Positions 1 to 6,846 of a stretch of 45,724 nt of DNA are shown here, piece by piece (the stretch's first letter is position 1; every line of letters starts with the position of its first letter). Both the position numbers and the translations under genes were made by a program. The notes beneath the pieces were generated by a model. The model was not told the origin of the DNA and made no database searches. It saw only the letters and a program-made list of their open reading frames with translations. The stretch is from NCBI GenBank assembly GCA_001627865.1, contig LUQO01000028.1, positions 1 through 45,724 on the forward strand, read 5' to 3'. This stretch comes from SAR324 cluster bacterium REDSEA-S27_B3. GTDB taxonomy: Bacteria; SAR324; NAC60-12.

Positions 1-690
1 GATTATAAGCGTTAAGATCCCATTACGGCTTCCTGCAAGGATAATACTGTATAAGGCAGTTGCTATTCCAAGACTTGAGAGTATCAGGGAATGCCTCAAG
101 TTGGCTAGACTCCAAAAAAATACTGCCACACTGGCCACAGCATACGGATTCCGGTTTTCAAAAAATGATGAAGGTGAATTTCCTCTGAAAAACAAATCTA
201 TGTGCAGCCCATAACTGGACAGCAAACCTGGAATGCTGAGTTTTCCGTGCAAGTCCAAAAAAGTCAGGGCCATTAACAATACATATATTCCTGTGAAAAT
301 CTGTCCACTTTTTTTTAATGAATTCCGTTCAAGAGCAAACAGAAATGCCAGAAACGTCAATAGCATAATTGAATAGCGTCCGGAATGTTTGAGTGCTAAC
401 GCCGGAAAATCACTCATAATTGCACCCAGCCACATCCAGCAAAACAGAAAGGCAAGAACGAGTAAAGGAAGTCGAAGTTTGTCCCATATTTCAGCAATCC
501 TGCCTCTATTCCATAACAGGCATAACAAAGCAGTCGGAGGAAGAAATAAGGTATACAGACTGAGACGGATTGGAAATGAAATATTTAAAATATTTTCCAG
601 CGTCTGCTGCAATGCAGGGAGTTTTAATGGAAGTGAAAAAAGAATCAACAGTCCTACCAGAACCGGATTTATCCATTGTTTAAGCGGCAT
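1..690 (-). CDS. O-antigen ligase-like / polysaccharide polymerase membrane protein (partial, C-terminus outside window)
   Basis: The minus strand reads open from an ATG at 690 to base 1, giving 230 codons of a strongly hydrophobic protein cut by the window edge. It begins MPLKQWINPVLVGLLILF and shows successive membrane segments separated by short polar loops. Near the edge the residues GSRNGIL resemble the S-R-x-G motif of the Wzy_C / O-antigen ligase family. Those proteins join or polymerise lipid-linked surface polysaccharide at the periplasmic face of the inner membrane. The start overlaps the end of the flippase gene by 11 bases, so the two are probably translated together. The family's catalytic periplasmic loop would lie outside the window, so ligase and polymerase cannot be told apart. 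The reading frame is seen directly; the function is inferred from membrane topology, one motif and the flippase neighbour. Confidence 0.7.
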   Translation of the reverse strand, partial: MPLKQWINPVLVGLLILFSLPLKLPALQQTLENILNISFPIRLSLYTLFLPPTALLCLLWNRGRIAEIWDKLRLPLLVLAFLFCWMWLGAIMSDFPALALKHSGRYSIMLLTFLAFLFALERNSLKKSGQIFTGIYVLLMALTFLDLHGKLSIPGLLSSYGLHIDLFFRGNSPSSFFENRNPYAVASVAVFFWSLANLRHSLILSSLGIATALYSIILAGSRNGILTLII

Positions 691-1936
691 GGGCAGTGGA
701 GTTTGAAAGTTGGTGTTTTAATATCATAAGAAAGCAACTCAAAGGAATAAGTGCTTCTGTAATTACTGTGGCTGTTGCTGCTCCTGAAGCACCATATTGT
801 GGAATCAACCAGTAGTTGAGCAGTACATTAAGCAAAACAGCACAGGCAGTGATCCCAAGGTAAATACGATTATGATCCAGAGCAACCAAAGATTGGGTCA
901 TCAGGTATCCCCAGAATATTATTGGAATTGCCAGAGCCAAAATTTGTAATATTTCAGCAGAGTCTTGGAATTCTGGTGCAAAAAACAATTGAATGATTAT
1001 TTCCGCAAGAAAAAATACTGCTGCACCACCGACAATTCCTGTCAGGGAAAGCAGCAGTAATCCTTTACGGAAGTAAATTTTGAACTGTTTGGTTTGTGAA
1101 AGTCCGGGAAAGATGGCGGCCATCACGATTGTCGGGATGAAAAATGTGCCTTCCATTAAATTGAATGCCACGGAATACAGTCCAACTTCAGCTTTTGAAG
1201 AAAGTACACCCAGCATTATTGTGTCAATACGAAAATAAAACTGTATTAAAAAAAGCACCAATCCCAATGTTATCGCCTCATTCCAAAGCTGTGAAATTCT
1301 AAGCGAATCTTTGCTGTTTTCATACTTTTTTAACTTTGAGAGATATTTTTTCCAAAGAATTCCCGAAACAAATACAGTGCCTGCAAACCTAGTCAGCATC
1401 AAAACTAGTGAACCAACCCATGACTGATCAATCTCCTGATAAACAAAAATCAACAATATTCCAAAGGCAAGCAAATTTTGCAGAGCCACAGTGATTGACT
1501 CAGGACGCAAATCTTCCAGTCCACGTAAAATACCGAAAATTGATTGCTGAATCGTGTTGATCAGAAAATAACTAAGTATTGTGCCTAATAGAAGTGGATG
1601 GATTCCCTGCCACCAACCGAGCAGAATTACAGGTGGTATCAGCACTATTGAAACTCTACTTTTGATATTAAATGAATTCCTGATTACCTCAGTTTTTCCC
1701 CGGCTCACCCATTTGGTAATCAACTGATTTAATCCCAGATCCAGGGCGGGTTGCAAAATTATTACACCTGCCACAAATACGAAGGAAAACTCCCCATAAC
1801 CCTTTGTGCCAACAAGATTTGCGAATACAATATGAAATAATAGAAGACTGACTTTGGCGACAATCTGTCCCGAAAAGTTCCAACTTAAATTACTTCTTAA
1901 GGAATTAATAATGTGAGACTCCGAGGAGGCAGGCAT
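680..1936 (-). CDS. Polysaccharide flippase (Wzx/MATE-like polysaccharide biosynthesis protein)
   Basis: A 418-residue protein with about twelve predicted membrane segments. Its N-terminus has the pattern of the polysaccharide-synthesis flippase family (Polysacc_synt/RfbX): an opening amphipathic segment, then LVGTKGYGEFSFVF, where glycine-tyrosine-glycine follows the first helix. Members move undecaprenyl-linked oligosaccharide across the inner membrane. The length is typical. The start overlaps nothing upstream, and leuA ends about 100 bases before it. The O-antigen-ligase-like gene overlaps its end by 11 bases, which supports a role in surface polysaccharide export. No Shine-Dalgarno sequence is visible. 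The ATG is instead preceded by a run of seven C residues on the coding strand. The substrate cannot be deduced. Confidence 0.82.
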   Translation of the reverse strand: MPASSESHIINSLRSNLSWNFSGQIVAKVSLLLFHIVFANLVGTKGYGEFSFVFVAGVIILQPALDLGLNQLITKWVSRGKTEVIRNSFNIKSRVSIVLIPPVILLGWWQGIHPLLLGTILSYFLINTIQQSIFGILRGLEDLRPESITVALQNLLAFGILLIFVYQEIDQSWVGSLVLMLTRFAGTVFVSGILWKKYLSKLKKYENSKDSLRISQLWNEAITLGLVLFLIQFYFRIDTIMLGVLSSKAEVGLYSVAFNLMEGTFFIPTIVMAAIFPGLSQTKQFKIYFRKGLLLLSLTGIVGGAAVFFLAEIIIQLFFAPEFQDSAEILQILALAIPIIFWGYLMTQSLVALDHNRIYLGITACAVLLNVLLNYWLIPQYGASGAATATVITEALIPLSCFLMILKHQLSNSTAHAA

Positions 1937-1937
1937 A

Positions 1938-1944
1938 GGGGGGG
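1938..1944 (-). repeat. C7 homopolymer tract just upstream of the flippase start codon
   Basis: Seven consecutive C residues on the coding strand lie two bases upstream of the flippase ATG, where a ribosome binding site would normally sit. Tracts of this kind can vary in length by slipped-strand mispairing. At seven units it is short for that, so it is recorded as a candidate only. Confidence 0.4.
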
Positions 1945-1993
1945 AACTAAACTATAATTTTAATGAGAAGCAACTGAAATAATGAAGTTGTTA

Positions 1994-2025
1994 GAGTGCG
2001 GTGCTTTTTGATTCACACCACACTC
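1994..2025 (-). terminator. Hairpin downstream of leuA, possible terminator
   Basis: Ten-base arms (1994-2003 and 2016-2025) pair with one G-U wobble around a 12-base loop, starting 16 bases after the leuA stop. The stem is fairly GC-rich, but no clear T-run follows in the leuA direction. It may therefore be a weak terminator or a transcript-end stabiliser between leuA and the flippase gene. Confidence 0.4.
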
Positions 2026-2040
2026 CAAATTCATTTTCAG

Positions 2041-3597
2041 TCAAACTCCACCAAGGGCGGCTTTTTGTGAGGGAGTGGCAAGGCTGTGACCCTTTGTGCG
2101 TATTTCCAGGCGGTTGAGGGCATTCAGAAAGGCGAGGGCACTGGCAACAACTATGTCTGTGTGTGCTCCCCGGCCAGTGATGCGAACACCTTCTTTTTCT
2201 ACACCGACACTCACTTCACCTTGAGCATCGGTTCCGCCTGTGATGGCTTTAACCACGTATGAAGTAAGAGTACAATCAATGCCTGTAATTTCCTTAATGG
2301 TATTCAATGCGGCATCCACCGGACCATCCCCGAAGCCAGCTTTCTTAATGACTTTATCATCAATTTTCATCACAATTGTCGCAGTTGGAATTGCAGTAGT
2401 GCCCGATGTGACGATAAGATCTTTCAGAATAAACTTATCCGTTTTCTTGCCTATTCCATGTGTGACCAGAGCTTCAATATCTTCATCAAAAACCTGTTTT
2501 TTAAGATCAGCAAGACGTTTAAATTCTTTAAAAATATGGTTCAAGTCAATGTCATTCAGATCAAAGCCCATTTCCTGGATTCTCTGGCCAAGAGCAAAGC
2601 GCCCTGAATGCTTACCCATTACCAGATTGCTGGACTTGATACCCACAGACTGAGGTGTCATAATCTCATATGTCAATGGGTTTTTTAGAACTCCATGCTG
2701 GTGAATTCCTGCTTCATGCGCGAAGGCATTTGCGCCTACAACAGCTTTATTAGGCTGAACATCAACTCCGGTGATTTGTGAAAGCAGTTTGCTTGATGGA
2801 AAAAGCTGTTCTGTAACAATGTCGCTTTCAAAGCCGAAATATTCCTGTCGTGTTTTGAGAGCCATCACCAACTCTTCAAGTGAAGCATTGCCTGCACGTT
2901 CTCCAATTCCGTTGATTGTGCATTCGATCTGTCTTGCACCAGCACGTACCGCGGCCAGTGAGTTTGCTACTCCAAGTCCTAAGTCATTATGGCAATGCAC
3001 TGAAAACACCACCTTGTCCGCATTGAAAACTTCATTACGAAGCATGGTGATTAATTCAAACATCTCATCCGGAGTGGTGTAGCCCACTGTGTCAGGAATG
3101 TTCAAGGTAGTCGCTCCGGCCCGTACAGTGTCCGACAATACTTTCACTAAAAATTTCGGATCACTTCTGGTCGCGTCCTCTGGACTGAACTCAACATTGT
3201 CTGTGGATTGTTTTGCTCTCTCCACTGCGGCCACAGCCATACTTTTTACATCTTTGGGCTCCATCTGCAGCTTATGCTTCATGTGAAGCTCACTGGTGGA
3301 AATAAAAGTGTGGATACCCCAGTTTTTTGCATCACTTAATGCTTCAACTGCAGAGTCAATGTCAGTTTTTGAGGCACGGCACAATGAAACAACCGTTGAA
3401 TTTTGAATTTGCTGTCCGATATCCCGGACACTGTCAAAGTCTCCCGGAGATGAAGCCGCGAATCCGGCTTCAATTGTGTTCACACCAAGACGCTCAAGCT
3501 GCTTGGCAAGGGTCAGCTTTTCGTTTGCTGACATTGAACATCCGGGGGACTGCTCTCCATCACGGAGAGTAGTATCAAAGAACTTTATCTTTTCCAT
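2041..3597 (-). CDS. leuA: 2-isopropylmalate synthase
   Basis: This enzyme condenses acetyl-CoA with 2-oxoisovalerate, the first committed step of leucine synthesis, in the cytoplasm. The 518-residue length is normal for the bacterial enzyme. The N-terminal HMGL-like TIM barrel begins with FFDTTLRDGEQSPG (metal-binding Asp8) and contains HCHNDLGLGVANS, which supplies the metal-ligand histidines. INGIGERAGNASLEE and HEAGIHQHG follow in the expected order. The last roughly 130 residues form the LeuA allosteric dimer domain, which normally senses leucine; a GAHTDIVVASALAFLNALNRL segment ends it. The ATG at 3597 is preceded by AGGAGA (complement of 3601-3606). A good promoter and a perfect palindrome lie upstream at 3708-3756. 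No other leu genes are in the window, so the pathway is dispersed here. Confidence 0.97.
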   Translation of the reverse strand: MEKIKFFDTTLRDGEQSPGCSMSANEKLTLAKQLERLGVNTIEAGFAASSPGDFDSVRDIGQQIQNSTVVSLCRASKTDIDSAVEALSDAKNWGIHTFISTSELHMKHKLQMEPKDVKSMAVAAVERAKQSTDNVEFSPEDATRSDPKFLVKVLSDTVRAGATTLNIPDTVGYTTPDEMFELITMLRNEVFNADKVVFSVHCHNDLGLGVANSLAAVRAGARQIECTINGIGERAGNASLEELVMALKTRQEYFGFESDIVTEQLFPSSKLLSQITGVDVQPNKAVVGANAFAHEAGIHQHGVLKNPLTYEIMTPQSVGIKSSNLVMGKHSGRFALGQRIQEMGFDLNDIDLNHIFKEFKRLADLKKQVFDEDIEALVTHGIGKKTDKFILKDLIVTSGTTAIPTATIVMKIDDKVIKKAGFGDGPVDAALNTIKEITGIDCTLTSYVVKAITGGTDAQGEVSVGVEKEGVRITGRGAHTDIVVASALAFLNALNRLEIRTKGHSLATPSQKAALGGV

Positions 3598-3671
3598 ACA
3601 TCTCCTTGCCTTACATTACCTGTAAGCTGTTGATTAAAATTCCTGAACAAACATGGTTCAGCTGATGATCA

Positions 3672-3689
3672 CCACGCAAAACTGCGTGG
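3672..3689 (-). other. Small perfect hairpin in the leuA leader
   Basis: Seven-base arms CCACGCA and TGCGTGG enclose a four-base loop in the transcribed leader between the leuA promoter and its start codon. No T-run follows, so it is not a terminator by itself. It could help shape a structured leader, but I recognise no known riboswitch or T-box element here. Confidence 0.35.
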
Positions 3690-3707
3690 AAAAATCATGA
3701 TTATGCC

Positions 3708-3745
3708 CTTTTCAGATTCCAGCCAGAATTAAAGAATCTGAAAAG
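3708..3745. promoter_or_regulatory. Perfect 12-bp palindrome straddling the leuA -10 element (operator candidate)
   Basis: CTTTTCAGATTC at 3708-3719 is the exact reverse complement of GAATCTGAAAAG at 3734-3745, with a 14-base centre. The second arm lies wholly between the predicted -35 and -10 boxes of the leuA promoter. The first arm lies at about +2 to +13, so the -10 box is in the centre. That geometry is typical of a dimeric repressor operator. The identity of any regulator is unknown. Confidence 0.6.
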
Positions 3746-3756
3746 TGTTATGTCAA
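3728..3756 (-). promoter_or_regulatory. Predicted sigma-70 promoter of leuA
   Basis: Read on the minus strand, a consensus -35 TTGACA (complement of 3751-3756) is followed after 17 bases by TTTAAT (complement of 3728-3733), five of six matches to the -10 consensus. Transcription would start near 3721, leaving a leader of about 125 bases before the leuA ATG. Confidence 0.65.
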
Positions 3757-3929
3757 CGCTTGAAGTGCCAGTCTTTAATCCCGCAGGAAAAACACCTTAT
3801 TCAACCAATTTTTTACCAGTAACCGGTATAATCAGTCTTGTAATGAAAAGAACAATTACGATAAAGCAAGGCACAATTCATGCGTTTACCATAATAAACC
3901 TATCACATTCACAATAGAGTTGAAAGCAA
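3757..3929. other. Intergenic region between divergent leuA and the zinc-knuckle gene
   Basis: AT-rich stretch between the leuA promoter and the next gene on the plus strand. I see no RNA gene and no credible coding frame. It must hold the promoter of the small gene at 3930, but no strong -35/-10 pair stands out. Confidence 0.5.
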
Positions 3930-4154
3930 ATGTTAATTTCAGAGTTAAAAAATCCATGTACTGAATGTGATGGAAGCGGATATATTGCAGGATTAGATGA
4001 ATTGGGAACTATTCAGATTAACTTGCGCCAGTCATGCCATGTTTGTTCCGGCAGGGGTTACAATCTGACAGAACTTGGACAGGATATGTGGAAATTGTAC
4101 AAGCCCATGGTCAAGGACTTAATCAGCATGGAGATGCAAAAAAAATCGGAGTGA
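3930..4154 (+). CDS. Small DnaJ-type zinc-finger protein
   Basis: A 74-residue protein with two cysteine knuckles of the DnaJ central-domain type: CTECDGSGY near the N-terminus and CHVCSGRGY about 25 residues later, each matching C-x-x-C-x-G-x-G. Together the four cysteines should bind one zinc ion. The C-terminal 25 residues look helical (MWKLYKPMVKDLISMEMQ). DnaJ itself is far larger and has four such repeats, so this is a stand-alone knuckle. Similar small proteins include the anti-TRAP family and assorted uncharacterised CXXCXGXG proteins. It is flanked by divergent leuA and convergent prepilin peptidase genes, so its function is not indicated by operon context. The frame is well supported by the regular cysteine pattern; the role is unknown. 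Confidence 0.75.
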   Translation: MLISELKNPCTECDGSGYIAGLDELGTIQINLRQSCHVCSGRGYNLTELGQDMWKLYKPMVKDLISMEMQKKSE

Positions 4155-4215
4155 TGACCTGTCTTCAACTATAATTGGTAAACATGCTTTGCTAGACTGA
4201 ATACTTAAAATTAAG

Positions 4216-4947
4216 TCAAAAGTAATCGAACCCAAAACCAAAATTCTGAAATCCTAACTCCTGATGCAGATAGACTATTATCCCAGCCAGGCAAAGAAAA
4301 GGAGCAAAAGGAATTTGCGTTTGCAGCAGAGATTTTAATTCCTGATTTGCTTCACGCTTTTTCACCAATGATATTCCTCCAATAATAATTCCTGTTACAG
4401 CAGCAATCAGTAAAACCGCTCCAAGTCCCTGCCAACCAACCCACATACCGATTAAACCAAGTACAGCCGCATCTCCCTCCCCTAGTCCTTGACGGTGCCG
4501 AAAGGTTTCATATAAAAATCCCACAAAAAAAAGAAGCCCTGCACCAATCAACAATCCTGCAAGAGAATTAAGTATTTCCTCTGGAGCAAAATAAAGAAGC
4601 CATGATAAACGTAGAATAATCGCAAGAGTAATCAGTCGTCCTTCAATTAACAGGGTTTTTATGTCAATCAGGGCAATCCCTACAAGTGTTGCTACTAAAA
4701 TGAGGTCGCTTAATAATTCCGGACTCCATTGCCTCCATCCAGCAAGTGCTCCCCCAGCAATTGACATTGCAGCAAACACTCCCCAATCTGGTTTATAAAC
4801 TGAGTAGCTGTCTGATGAAATATTTGTAGAATCTTCCTGCGAAGTTGCTAAAACCTGCGCCACAAAAACTTTTACCCATAAAGATATAATCCAGGCCAAT
4901 CCTGCTCCAATAAGTGCGCCCGCGGCAATGTTGGTAATTTCAAACAT
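4216..4947 (-). CDS. Prepilin peptidase-like A24 family membrane protease
   Basis: A 243-residue integral membrane protein of the A24 aspartic protease family, which cleaves the leader of type IV prepilins and pseudopilins at the inner membrane. The first catalytic aspartate sits in IALIDIKTLLI. The second is in GLGEGDAAVLG, a variant of the family G-x-G-D motif. A late IPFAPFL segment matches the family's IPFGPFL. Unlike PilD/GspO, it lacks the N-terminal cysteine-containing methyltransferase domain, so it may cleave without methylating. Residues about 37-55 form a polar insert. No pilin or secretion genes are nearby, so the substrate is unknown. The start is the ATG at 4947; no strong ribosome binding site is seen. 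Confidence 0.78.
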   Translation of the reverse strand: MFEITNIAAGALIGAGLAWIISLWVKVFVAQVLATSQEDSTNISSDSYSVYKPDWGVFAAMSIAGGALAGWRQWSPELLSDLILVATLVGIALIDIKTLLIEGRLITLAIILRLSWLLYFAPEEILNSLAGLLIGAGLLFFVGFLYETFRHRQGLGEGDAAVLGLIGMWVGWQGLGAVLLIAAVTGIIIGGISLVKKREANQELKSLLQTQIPFAPFLCLAGIIVYLHQELGFQNFGFGFDYF

Positions 4948-5055
4948 TTGGATTATTAGATCCAGGTAATCATTTTTTGTGTATTTTAATGAATGGGGTA
5001 AGTGAGATGTTCAAACTCCAAACTGTAAATTAGCATCTCCTATAGGAAAAACATT

Positions 5056-5976
5056 TCAGAGGCTACCTAATTTCACTCTAACTTTACCATCTCTCACATC
5101 ATCAAAGGCACTATGGTCCATAATTGCATGAAACGTAACTGACCCTTCAAAGGTTCGGTCCTCTTGACTAGGCGGGTCAACTTTGATTCTAACAGCAGCA
5201 TTGCCGTCTGTGTTAAGACGGATTGAATCAGGTATATCCAAATTATAATAATTGCCTTTTAAAAACACTGGACCGGGGCGTTCAACTTTACGGTCACTGC
5301 CAGAGCGAACAACCTGCATATTCAGTTTAAGTTCAATTGGTTTTGTGCCTGAGAAGACGGGCTCCGACGGTTCAATCCAGAGTTTTAATTCATTCGGAAT
5401 CATACTCACTTTTTGAGGCATAAAATCGTTTTTCTGGATTTGATAGAGACGTTGCCCCCTTTGTAATTTTACGAAAGAACTTTTATTAAACACCTTCACT
5501 TTTCCAGATGTGACTGCAATATCATTTCTGGTTTTTTTCTTAGTAAATCTAATGGATGCATCTGAAAGCTGTAAACGCATGCTGCCACCGCTTATTTCTA
5601 CATGATTTTTTCCCCGTACAAAATGTCCCCAAAAACTCCCTGACCGCAAAATCAGTCTGTATCTTGCCCAACGGGAGTTATGAGTCTTTCTTGCACCGAC
5701 AGTCAGTACAGTATCAGCAAACAAACGTATTTCTGAACCATCCTTAATAAAGACAGTCGCCCGTCCTTCTTTTTCGGTCCGGACTCTTTGCCTGTACCGC
5801 AACAGCAATCCGTTTGTGCCTTCCACCATTTTTTTAGCGGGACCGGCTTTAACTTTTCCTTTGATTTGTGAAAGTACTGCTATGGCTGGAAATGATTTTG
5901 CCGAACAAAACTCCGGCAATGTACCGAACAGTAAAAAAAGACTGATTGAAATACAATACCAGCGGCAGATATGCAT
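5056..5976 (-). CDS. FecR-domain periplasmic protein
   Basis: A 306-residue protein with a signal peptide (hydrophobic ISISLFLLFG, probable cleavage after FCSA). A FecR-like beta domain follows. Its pattern is visible in GRATVFIKDGSEIRLFADTVLTV and in the later LRSGSFWGHF and IAVTSGKVKVFNK segments, where proteins of this family say the DNA-of-charge phrase G-x-V-x-V. The C-terminal 100 residues look like an additional beta-sandwich. Classical FecR proteins are inner-membrane anti-sigma regulators. This one has no cytoplasmic N-terminal domain and no sigma factor neighbour, so it is more likely a structural or ligand-binding periplasmic protein. It starts 11 bases after the alpha/beta hydrolase gene and is probably in the same transcript as thrC. 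Confidence 0.7.
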   Translation of the reverse strand: MHICRWYCISISLFLLFGTLPEFCSAKSFPAIAVLSQIKGKVKAGPAKKMVEGTNGLLLRYRQRVRTEKEGRATVFIKDGSEIRLFADTVLTVGARKTHNSRWARYRLILRSGSFWGHFVRGKNHVEISGGSMRLQLSDASIRFTKKKTRNDIAVTSGKVKVFNKSSFVKLQRGQRLYQIQKNDFMPQKVSMIPNELKLWIEPSEPVFSGTKPIELKLNMQVVRSGSDRKVERPGPVFLKGNYYNLDIPDSIRLNTDGNAAVRIKVDPPSQEDRTFEGSVTFHAIMDHSAFDDVRDGKVRVKLGSL

Positions 5977-5987
5977 TTTTTGCAGTT

Positions 5988-6764
5988 TTAGTTTGTACGA
6001 TCCCGGCGTGTGAATTCCAGTAGATGTTTTATAATTAATTCTGAACTCCAGAGTCCATTGCTGTGCAAAACTTTTGGAAGAATCACGTAGCGGCCATAGC
6101 GCATTCGCTTTCCAGCGTCTCTTACAGACAAAAATCTGGACTCGGCTTTTGCAGTAAAAAGTAAAGTTACAGTTCCCAGAGATTGTAAGTCGTCGCCTAA
6201 ACCTTCCCAGTTGATGGATGCTTCCAGACCAAGGGCATACCCCTCAGCATCACCTTGCAGAATAACATTTTCCTGTTCCTTAGTTAAATGGTCTAATGAA
6301 TGCCATTGTTGAAGATATGCGCTAACATTACCTGAACGCAGTTTATCTAATTTTTCTTTTAGATATTTTGCCTCTTCAAGTTCCTGATAAGGTTGAGCGC
6401 CGACGGTAATCAGTGATCGAATTCTACGAGGAAATTCTTTAGACATTTGAAAACCGACTTGTGCTCCCAAGCCGACTCCAAAAAAATATGTGTAATCTGC
6501 CTGGACTTCCCTCAGAATATCAAGCACATGCCTGATGCGGGAAGCTATGGTGTAATGGGCATAATCTTTTGGGGCATCGCTTAAGCCCTGACCAAGCGGC
6601 TCAATAAGCACCAGACGGAAATCCTGCTCCAGTTGTTTCACATAGCCTTCCTCCTTCCAGGCATTCATTGGAATCATGTGAGGAGGATGAAGCAGCATCC
6701 AAGGGCCTTTGTCGCCTGCAAGTTCGTAGTGAATTTTCTGCTTATTTGAAACAACAATTGACAC
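5988..6764 (-). CDS. Alpha/beta hydrolase-fold protein lacking the nucleophile serine
   Basis: A 258-residue protein with the complete alpha/beta hydrolase outline: strand and oxyanion loop WMLLHPPHMIP, IEPLGQGLSDAP, the nucleophile-elbow region, and a late histidine in VLHSNGLW (about residue 234) followed by a terminal helix. At the elbow the sequence reads FFGVGLGAQ, so the G-x-S-x-G motif has glycine (residue 98, codon GGC) instead of serine. The usual acid-loop aspartate is also not obvious (LFTAKAESRF). It may be a non-catalytic member with a binding role, or it may use a different chemistry. The start codon is GTG at 6764, 82 bases after the acyltransferase gene. It lies in the thrC-acyltransferase-hydrolase-FecR run. 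Confidence 0.8.
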   Translation of the reverse strand: MSIVVSNKQKIHYELAGDKGPWMLLHPPHMIPMNAWKEEGYVKQLEQDFRLVLIEPLGQGLSDAPKDYAHYTIASRIRHVLDILREVQADYTYFFGVGLGAQVGFQMSKEFPRRIRSLITVGAQPYQELEEAKYLKEKLDKLRSGNVSAYLQQWHSLDHLTKEQENVILQGDAEGYALGLEASINWEGLGDDLQSLGTVTLLFTAKAESRFLSVRDAGKRMRYGRYVILPKVLHSNGLWSSELIIKHLLEFTRRDRTN

Positions 6765-6846
6765 TTTTCAGTTTTCAGTATTCAGTTTTAAAAGTTAGGA
6801 TTCCGGATTTGTTGCTAACTAATACGGACTCACATGGGGCATTCAA

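Noticed and set aside
3669..3698. Short leader peptide (MIFPRSFAW) in the leuA leader as a leucine attenuator
   Set aside because: The nine-residue frame contains no leucine codon, has no clear ribosome binding site, and no downstream T-run hairpin is visible, so attenuation is not supported.
3598..3700. T-box or riboswitch in the leuA leader
   Set aside because: No T-box consensus or known aptamer motif is visible; only a short hairpin is present.
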